From DATBIO01 sp036556965 (GTDB taxonomy: Bacteria > Acidobacteriota > Vicinamibacteria > Fen-336): a stretch of 19,209 nucleotides of DNA. The stretch is taken from positions 1 through 19,209 of the forward strand of contig DATBIO010000278.1 in the NCBI GenBank assembly GCA_036556965.1, given 5' to 3'. The translations under genes were made by a program, and so were the position numbers. Positions 13,788-19,209 of this stretch are shown here, one piece after another. The notes below the pieces were generated by a model. That model was not told where the DNA came from and searched no databases. It saw nothing but the letters and a program-made list of their open reading frames with translations. Position 1 is the stretch's first letter. The number at the start of each line of letters is the position of its first letter.

Positions 13788-15059
13788 ATGGCGGGCCGCG
13801 TGTCCCTGCAGGTGGTGTCGGGCCCCATCCAGGGACGCACCTTCGACTTCGAGGGCCACGACACGTTCCTCTTCGGCCGCTCGCCGGACTGCCACGCCGA
13901 GCTGGCCGCCGGCGACACCACCGCCTCCCGCCACCACTTCCTGCTGGAGGTGAACCCGCCCGCGGCGCGGCTGCGCGACCTGGGCAGCCTCAACGGCACG
14001 TGGGTGAACGGCACGCGCCACGGGGGCCGCGAGCTGGACGAGACGCCCGAGGAGGGGGCCCGCCGCCCCATCCCCGAGGTGGACCTGCACGACGGCGACA
14101 CCATCCGCGTGGGGACCACCGTCTTCAACGTGCGGGTGGAGGCGTCGAGCCCGGCCTTCGCCGCCCTGCGCCCGGACAGCGACGCCGACATCGAGGCGCT
14201 GCTGCGCGAGGGGCCGTCGTCCCCCCCCCGCGAGGGCGCGGCCGTGCCCGGGTACGCCCTGGAGCGGCTGGTGGGCCGCGGGGGCATGGGCGCCGTCTAC
14301 CTGGCCCGGCGCCTGGCCGACGGCGCCGCCGTCGCCCTGAAGCTGATGCGGCCCGAGGTGGTGGTGGACCAGCGCGCGCGCGAGGTCTTCAACCGCGAGA
14401 TCGAGGTCACGCGGCGCCTGCGCCATCCGAGCGTGGTGGAGCTGCTGGACCACGGCGTGGCGGGCGGGGTCTTCTACTTCGCCATGGAGTACTGCCCGGG
14501 GGGCAGCCTCTCCGGCCTCCTCCTGCGAAGCGAGCGCCCGCTGGCCGTGGAGCTGGCCACGCGGCTGAGCCTCCAGGTGCTGGACGGCCTGGCCGCCGCC
14601 CACGAGGGGGGGTACGTGCACCGCGACATCAAGCCGGAGAACGTGCTGCTCGTGGACGACGAGCCCAGCGCGGCCAAGCTCGGCGACTTCGGGCTGGCCA
14701 AGAGCTTCCAGCAGGCGGGGCTCTCCGGCATGACGGCCACGGGGACGGTGGGGGGCACGCTGTTCTTCATGCCGCGCGAGCAGCTCACGAACTTCCGGCT
14801 GCTCCGGCCGGCCAGCGACGTCTGGAGCATGGGGGCAACGCTGTACCACATGCTCACCTTCTCGTACCCGCGGGACTTCGCCCCCGACCGCGACCCCCTG
14901 CAGGTGATCCTGCAGGGGGGGACCGTGCCCATCCGCATGCGCGCCCCCCGGATGCCTCCGGCCCTGGCCGACGTGATCGACCGGTCGGTGGCGGACGACC
15001 TGGGGGTGCGCTACCCCACCGCCGCCGAGTTCCGCGACGCCCTCCGCCGCGCCCTCTGA
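13788..15059 (+). CDS. FHA-domain Ser/Thr protein kinase
   Basis: The product is 423 residues. Residues about 5-120 form an FHA domain that binds phosphothreonine: F-G-R-S (Gly30-Arg31), S-R-H-H (47-50), then L-N-G-T-W-V-N-G (68-75). Residues about 155-420 are a Hanks-type kinase with VGRGGMGAVY (162-171), Lys185, HRDIKPEN (Asp280) and DFG at Asp300. All catalytic residues are present, so it should be active. The APE motif reads P-R-E in FFMPREQLTNFR, a variant I recall from kinases of Planctomycetes and relatives. No transmembrane segment is seen, so it is cytoplasmic. The FHA domain suggests it binds a phosphorylated partner, possibly itself or the next kinase. Its TGA overlaps the next ATG by 1 nt. 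A run of nine C at 14221-14229 lies in the linker between the domains. Confidence 0.93.
   Translation: MAGRVSLQVVSGPIQGRTFDFEGHDTFLFGRSPDCHAELAAGDTTASRHHFLLEVNPPAARLRDLGSLNGTWVNGTRHGGRELDETPEEGARRPIPEVDLHDGDTIRVGTTVFNVRVEASSPAFAALRPDSDADIEALLREGPSSPPREGAAVPGYALERLVGRGGMGAVYLARRLADGAAVALKLMRPEVVVDQRAREVFNREIEVTRRLRHPSVVELLDHGVAGGVFYFAMEYCPGGSLSGLLLRSERPLAVELATRLSLQVLDGLAAAHEGGYVHRDIKPENVLLVDDEPSAAKLGDFGLAKSFQQAGLSGMTATGTVGGTLFFMPREQLTNFRLLRPASDVWSMGATLYHMLTFSYPRDFAPDRDPLQVILQGGTVPIRMRAPRMPPALADVIDRSVADDLGVRYPTAAEFRDALRRAL
14221..14229 (+). repeat. Homopolymer of nine C in the FHA-kinase linker
   Basis: Nine consecutive C encode part of S-S-P-P-R between the FHA and kinase domains. A one-base slip would remove the kinase domain. 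It could be a contingency tract or simply a place prone to sequencing error. Confidence 0.6.
14894..14919 (+). other. Perfect 10-bp inverted repeat inside the FHA-kinase gene
   Basis: CCCCCTGCAG and CTGCAGGGGG flank the 6-nt loop GTGATC, a perfect 10-bp stem encoding part of P-L-Q-V-I-L-Q-G-G. It lies about 140 nt before the next kinase's start codon. It may be chance in a GC-rich gene with a repeated CTG-CAG, or a pause or processing hairpin. Confidence 0.5.
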
Positions 15060-18000
15060 TGGCAGCGGAGCCCACCGTGCGCGCCGTGTGTCCCGGCTGC
15101 GGGCTCGCCGGCAAGGCGCCCGCCCGCCTGGCGGGCAAGAGCGTCCGCTGCTCCCGCTGCGGCGCTTCGTTCGCCGTGGACCTGGCGCCCGCCGCCACCG
15201 AACGCGAGGCGCCCGCGCCGACGGAGGCCGCGCGCGGACCGGGGCCCCAGGTCGCCGACTGGAACGTGGGCGACGTGGTGCTCGGCCTGTACGACGTGCG
15301 GGCCGTGCTCGGCCAGGGCGGCATGGGCCGCGTCTACCGCGTCCACCACCGGGCGTGGGACGTGGACCTCGCGGTGAAGGCGCCCCTGCCCAAGGCGCTG
15401 GAGGCGGCGGGCGGGGTGGCCGCCTTCGAGCAGGAGGCGGAGACGTGGGTCAACCTCGGCCTGCACCCCCACGTGGTCTCCTGCTACTACGTGCGCCGCG
15501 TGGAAGGCGTGCCGCGCGTCTTCGCGGAGTACGTGGACGGGGGAAGCCTGCACGAGGCCATCTACGAGCGGCGCTTCCCGCGCATGCCCGAGGCCCTCGA
15601 CGTCGCCATCCAGTTCGCCTGGGGCCTCCATTACGCGCACGAGCAGGGCCTGGTGCACCAGGACGTGAAGCCTGCCAACGTCATGCTCACGCGCGACGGC
15701 ACGGCCAAGGTCACGGACTTCGGGCTGGCGCGGGCGCGCACGGGGGCGGGACCGCTGGCCGCCGCCGGCGGGCACACCGTCACCGTGGCGGGGGGCGGCG
15801 GGGGCACGCCCGCCTACATGTCGCCCGAGCAGTGGGAGGGGCGTCCGCTCACGCGGCGGAGCGACGCCTGGAGCTGGGGCCTGTCCGTGCTCGAGCTGCT
15901 GCGCGGCGACCGCACCTGGGAGATGGGGCCGGCGGCGGCCCAGGTCCTGCAGGAATGGCTGGGCGAGGGGGCCGAGCTTCCGGACGCGGTGCGCCAGCTC
16001 CTGGTCCGCTGCTTCGACCCCGACCCGGAGCGCCGGCCGCGCACGCTGGGCGATGCCGCCGACTCCCTGATCACGGTCTACGAGGCGCTGGCGGGAGACG
16101 CCTATCCGCGCCCGCGCCCGCGCGCGGGACGGCAGACCGCGGACAGCCTGAACAACCGCGCCGTCTCCCTGCTCGACCTCGGGCGGCCCGAGGTGGAGGC
16201 GCTCTGGGCGCAGGCGCTCACCGTCGAGCCCCAGCACCTGGAGAGTGCCTACAACCAGGGCCTCTTCGCCTGGTCGCACGGACGGCTGGCCGACGAGGCC
16301 CTCCTGGCGCGCGTGGAGGAGGCGGGCCGCGCCGCGGGCGAGGCGCGCGCGGCGGTGGCGCGGGCGCGGCTGGCCGCGGTGCGCGCCGAGGCCGTCCCCG
16401 CGCGCAGCCTGAGGGGCCTCGGGGGCGCGGTGGGCGCGCTGGCGGTGACCGCGGACGGCGCGCTGGTGGCGGCCGCGGCGGGCGGGAGCGAGGTGCGCCT
16501 CTGGCCGGCCGCGCAAGGCGCAGCGGCGCGCGTGCTCCACGCGGCCGCGCTCCGCGTGCGCGCACTCGCCTTCACGCCGGACGGACGCTTCCTGCTCCTG
16601 GCCGGGGAAGGGGGACCGCCGGAGCTGTGGGACGTGGCCGCGGGCCGCCTGGCCCGCAGCTTCCAGCACCACCCCGGCGTGGCCACGGCCCTCGCCGTCA
16701 CGCCCGACGGGACGCACGCCGTCACGGGAAGCTCGGACCGCGACGTGCGCGTGTGGGAGCTGTCCACCGGGCGCCTGGAGCGGACCCTGGAGGGCCACAC
16801 GGAAGCCGTGACGGCCCTGGCCGTCACCCACGACGGCTCGCGCGCCGTCTCCGCCGGCCTCGACGGCACCCTGCGCGTGTGGGACCTTGCCGGGGGGAGC
16901 ATGACCGCCGCTCTCTCCGGCCACCGCGGCCACGTCCTGGCCGTGGACGTGGACGGCCGCGCGGGCCTGGTGGCCTCCGGCGGAGAGGACCGGACGCTGC
17001 GCCTGTGGAGCCTGGCCCAGGGCAAGCCCCTGGCCGTGATCGGGGGGCCCTCCGCGCCGGTGAGCGCGGTGGCCCTCGCCCGCGGGGCGGTGCTGGCGGG
17101 CTCCGTGGACCGCTCGCTGCGCGCCTGGGACCAGGGCCGCTCCGCGCTCATCCGCGTCGAGCGGCTCGAAGGCCCGGTGCACGCCCTGCACGCGGGCCCG
17201 CAGGGCGTGTGGGCGGCCTCGGGAGCCGCCGTGCACCTGGTCGCGGGGGGCGGCCCGAGGCTGCCCGGCTACCTGCTCGCGCGCCCCGTCTCCGCGCGCG
17301 AGGTGGAGACGCGCGACGCCGCCTTCCTGCAGCGCCTGGCCGACGCCCGGCGCTCGCTGACCCAGGGGGACGTCGGCCGCGCCCTCGCCCTGGCCCGGGA
17401 GGCCCGCACCGTTCCCGGGCACGAGCGGTCCGAGGCCGCCCTCGCGCTCTGGGACGACGTGACGGCGCTGCTGCCGCGCCGCGGCCTCGCGTCGGCCTGG
17501 GAGGCGGCCAGCCTCGAAGGGCACCGCGACCCCGTGCTCGCGGTGGCGGTGGGGGGAGACGGCGCCCAGGCCGTGTCCGGCGACCTCGTGGGCGTGGTGC
17601 GGGCCTGGGACCTCGGCCGGCGCGCGGACCGCGGCGTGCTCGGCGCGCACGACGCCACCGTCGCCGGCGTGGCCGTCGCTCCCGACGGCCGCCACGCGGT
17701 CTCCGGGAGCTGGGATCGCACCGTCCGCGTGTGGGACCTCGGGACGCGGAAGCTGGCCCGGACCCTGACCGCGCACGAGGACTACGTCAACGGCGTGGCC
17801 GTCTCCCCGGACGGCCGCCGCGTGCTCAGCGCGAGCTCGGACCGCACGCTGCGCCTGTGGGACCTGGCCAGCGGACGACCCCTGGCCACCCTCGCCGGCC
17901 ACGAGGCCCAGGTCAGCTCCTGCGTCTTCGGGCCGGACGGCCGCTTCGCCCTGAGCGGGGGCTGGGACGCCACCGTCCGGGCCTGGGACGCGCAGACGCG

Positions 18001-19209
18001 CGAGGGGGTCTTCGTGCTGGAGGGGCACGAGGACTCCGTGGGCGCGGTGGCCGTTTCCCCCGACGGCCGCCAGGCGGCCTCCGGCGGGCTTGACCGCACG
18101 GTGCGCGTCTGGGACCTGCGCTCGCGGCGCTGCGTGCGCGTCTTCGCCGGGCACGCCGCCGAGGTCACCGCGGTGGCCTTCTTCCTGGACGGCCGCTACC
18201 TGGCCTCGGCCAGCCGGGACAAGACGGTGCGCGTGTGGGACGGCGCGACGGGCGAGGCCACGCGCACGCTGGCCCTGACGGGCGCCGTGCTCTCGCTGGC
18301 GCCGCTGCCCGCGGCCAACGGCCTGCTCACCGCGGGCACCGACCTCGCCTTGAGGCTCTGGCGCCTCGAGTGGGAGCCGGAGGCCCGCGCCGCCCCCGCC
18401 TGGGACGAGAAGGCCAGCGCGCACCTGCAGACCCTCATGAGCCTCCGCACCATGCCCGGGACGGGCACGCGGGTGACGGAGGCGGACCTCGACACCATCG
18501 TGCGCGACCTGCGGAACCGGGGCTTCGGCGGCCTGCGGCGCGAGACGGTGGCCGCGCACGTGCGCGACCTGGCCGCATCGGGGGAGACCCTGTCGCCCTG
18601 GGAGGAGATCCGGCGCGCGGCGCCGCGGGCGGCGGCGCGCGAGGTGGCGGTCAAGGCCGCGCGGGGCGCCCGGCGCAAGCTGCCGCCCCTGCGCGTGGCC
18701 CTGGCGGCGGCGGCGGCGGTGGCCAGCGTTGCCCTCGGCCTGTTCCTCTTCCGGACGCAGCGCACGGTGCTCGGCTACGCGCGCCACCAGGTGGCCCGGT
18801 TCGCCGACGACCCCTTCCACGTCGAGCTGCCGGCGGCGGGCGCCTCCTGCGTGGCCACCGGCTACGAGGAGTACCTGGCGCAGGCGCGGGAGCCCCTGGT
18901 CTCCACGCGCGTGCTGGGATGCCTGGCCCACCTCAACCCGCCGGGGATCGTGGAGGCCTACCTCGCCACCATGCAGCTGGCCGACGACGATTCGGCCCTC
19001 GCCACCCGCCGGCGCCGCAACGCGGTCTCCCTCATGGCCGCCCTCGGCGAGCCGGGCCTGCCCTCCCTCTGCGCCGCCCTGGCCACGGGCGGCGCCGACG
19101 CGCGCTGGGTGGCGGCGCGCGCGCTGGCCGCGCAGGGCCTTCCCGCCGCCGCCGAGTGCCTCTTCGACCGCGCGCGGCACCCCGACGTCGGGGTCCGCCT
19201 GGCCGTGGT
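15059..19209 (+). CDS. Giant zinc-ribbon / Ser-Thr kinase / TPR / double-WD40 / TM / HEAT protein (3' end missing)
   Basis: At least 1,383 codons are present and the frame runs off the window. The ATG overlaps the previous stop (TGATG). Domains in order: a zinc ribbon with Cys11, Cys14, Cys31 and Cys34; a Hanks-type kinase at about 78-342 with GQGGMG (85-90), Lys107, HQDVKPAN (Asp202, Asn207) and DFG at Asp220; TPR-like helices at about 356-424; seven WD40 blades (449-745); a helical insert of about 76 residues; seven more WD40 blades (822-1108); a charged linker; one transmembrane helix (about 1211-1231); then HEAT-type helices to the window end. HRD reads HQD, so it is a non-RD kinase, but other catalytic residues are intact. 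With the kinase inside, the HEAT part would be periplasmic. It is probably a large signalling scaffold; substrates are unknown. Confidence 0.92.
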   Translation, partial: MAAEPTVRAVCPGCGLAGKAPARLAGKSVRCSRCGASFAVDLAPAATEREAPAPTEAARGPGPQVADWNVGDVVLGLYDVRAVLGQGGMGRVYRVHHRAWDVDLAVKAPLPKALEAAGGVAAFEQEAETWVNLGLHPHVVSCYYVRRVEGVPRVFAEYVDGGSLHEAIYERRFPRMPEALDVAIQFAWGLHYAHEQGLVHQDVKPANVMLTRDGTAKVTDFGLARARTGAGPLAAAGGHTVTVAGGGGGTPAYMSPEQWEGRPLTRRSDAWSWGLSVLELLRGDRTWEMGPAAAQVLQEWLGEGAELPDAVRQLLVRCFDPDPERRPRTLGDAADSLITVYEALAGDAYPRPRPRAGRQTADSLNNRAVSLLDLGRPEVEALWAQALTVEPQHLESAYNQGLFAWSHGRLADEALLARVEEAGRAAGEARAAVARARLAAVRAEAVPARSLRGLGGAVGALAVTADGALVAAAAGGSEVRLWPAAQGAAARVLHAAALRVRALAFTPDGRFLLLAGEGGPPELWDVAAGRLARSFQHHPGVATALAVTPDGTHAVTGSSDRDVRVWELSTGRLERTLEGHTEAVTALAVTHDGSRAVSAGLDGTLRVWDLAGGSMTAALSGHRGHVLAVDVDGRAGLVASGGEDRTLRLWSLAQGKPLAVIGGPSAPVSAVALARGAVLAGSVDRSLRAWDQGRSALIRVERLEGPVHALHAGPQGVWAASGAAVHLVAGGGPRLPGYLLARPVSAREVETRDAAFLQRLADARRSLTQGDVGRALALAREARTVPGHERSEAALALWDDVTALLPRRGLASAWEAASLEGHRDPVLAVAVGGDGAQAVSGDLVGVVRAWDLGRRADRGVLGAHDATVAGVAVAPDGRHAVSGSWDRTVRVWDLGTRKLARTLTAHEDYVNGVAVSPDGRRVLSASSDRTLRLWDLASGRPLATLAGHEAQVSSCVFGPDGRFALSGGWDATVRAWDAQTREGVFVLEGHEDSVGAVAVSPDGRQAASGGLDRTVRVWDLRSRRCVRVFAGHAAEVTAVAFFLDGRYLASASRDKTVRVWDGATGEATRTLALTGAVLSLAPLPAANGLLTAGTDLALRLWRLEWEPEARAAPAWDEKASAHLQTLMSLRTMPGTGTRVTEADLDTIVRDLRNRGFGGLRRETVAAHVRDLAASGETLSPWEEIRRAAPRAAAREVAVKAARGARRKLPPLRVALAAAAAVASVALGLFLFRTQRTVLGYARHQVARFADDPFHVELPAAGASCVATGYEEYLAQAREPLVSTRVLGCLAHLNPPGIVEAYLATMQLADDDSALATRRRRNAVSLMAALGEPGLPSLCAALATGGADARWVAARALAAQGLPAAAECLFDRARHPDVGVRLAV
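16403..17293 (+). repeat. First WD40 block, seven blades
   Basis: Blades lie at about residues 449-493, 494-537, 538-579, 580-621, 622-663, 664-705 and 706-745 of the giant kinase. Blades 3-6 are each 42 residues, and blades 3-5 show the H-x(n)-DG...D-x-x-V/L-R-V/L-W pattern. The seventh is degenerate, with no WD-type end, but completes a likely seven-bladed propeller. Confidence 0.8.
17522..18382 (+). repeat. Second WD40 block, exact 42-residue (126-nt) period
   Basis: Six consecutive blades of exactly 42 residues start at His822, 864, 906, 948, 990 and 1032, and a seventh diverged blade runs from 1074 to 1108. Most carry S-P-D-G-R and D-R-T-V-R-V-W-D, so the repeats are also visible in the DNA. 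Confidence 0.88.

Noticed and set aside
17522..18382. Regular 126-bp repeats as a CRISPR-like or satellite array
   Set aside because: They are in frame and encode WD40 blades; there are no conserved repeat units with unique spacers.
15011..19180. A 1,389-codon antisense reading frame across the giant kinase gene
   Set aside because: It is open because high-GC codon use removes stop codons on the opposite strand. Its translation is low-complexity, rich in Arg, Gly, Ala and His, with no domain, while the sense frame has kinase, WD40 and HEAT modules.

Overview
This window is very GC-rich (well above 70 % by eye), almost fully coding, and bacterial. The organism is Gram-negative: it encodes an Omp85-type outer-membrane barrel and several proteins with secretory leaders. 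The mix of NTT-HEAT fusion transporter, FHA and WD40 Ser/Thr kinases, HEAT/TPR secreted proteins and the barrel plus unknown secreted partner reminds me most of Acidobacteriota. Myxococcota or another high-GC lineage is possible, and nothing here decides the phylum. I see no tRNA, rRNA, CRISPR array or transposase.

Layout. 39-1670: delta-1-pyrroline-5-carboxylate dehydrogenase (pruA). 1757-3735: a coupled pair of exported proteins of unknown role, one HEAT-repeat and one lectin-like/TPR. 3780-5243: tandem-domain PPK2-type polyphosphate:AMP phosphotransferase. 5212-6555, the only minus-strand gene: an exported HExxH metallopeptidase whose 3' end overlaps the PPK2 gene by 32 bp and whose start codon lies 20 bp from a divergent gene. 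6576-11543: a tight plus-strand run of POTRA-less Omp85 barrel, secreted protein with kinase-like residues, Ppx/GppA phosphatase and GNAT acetyltransferase. 11619-13757: nucleotide-translocase-like membrane protein fused to HEAT repeats. 13788-19209: FHA-Ser/Thr kinase, then by a 1-nt overlap a giant zinc-ribbon/kinase/TPR/double-WD40/TM/HEAT protein cut off by the window end.

How the genes may work together. PPK2 uses polyphosphate to make ADP from AMP and Ppx hydrolyses polyphosphate, so two polyphosphate enzymes lie within 6 kb; the NTT-like protein next to them may handle nucleotides or related solutes. The barrel and the kinase-like exported protein are translationally coupled and probably act together in the envelope. 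The two terminal kinases probably form one signalling unit.

The likeliest undescribed systems are the exported kinase-like protein coupled to an outer-membrane barrel (6576-9484) and the FHA-kinase / WD40-kinase pair (13788-19209). Gene starts follow two styles: TGATG or GTGA overlaps inside operons, and -10-like hexamers only 6-11 nt before the start codon, without a Shine-Dalgarno sequence, at operon heads.
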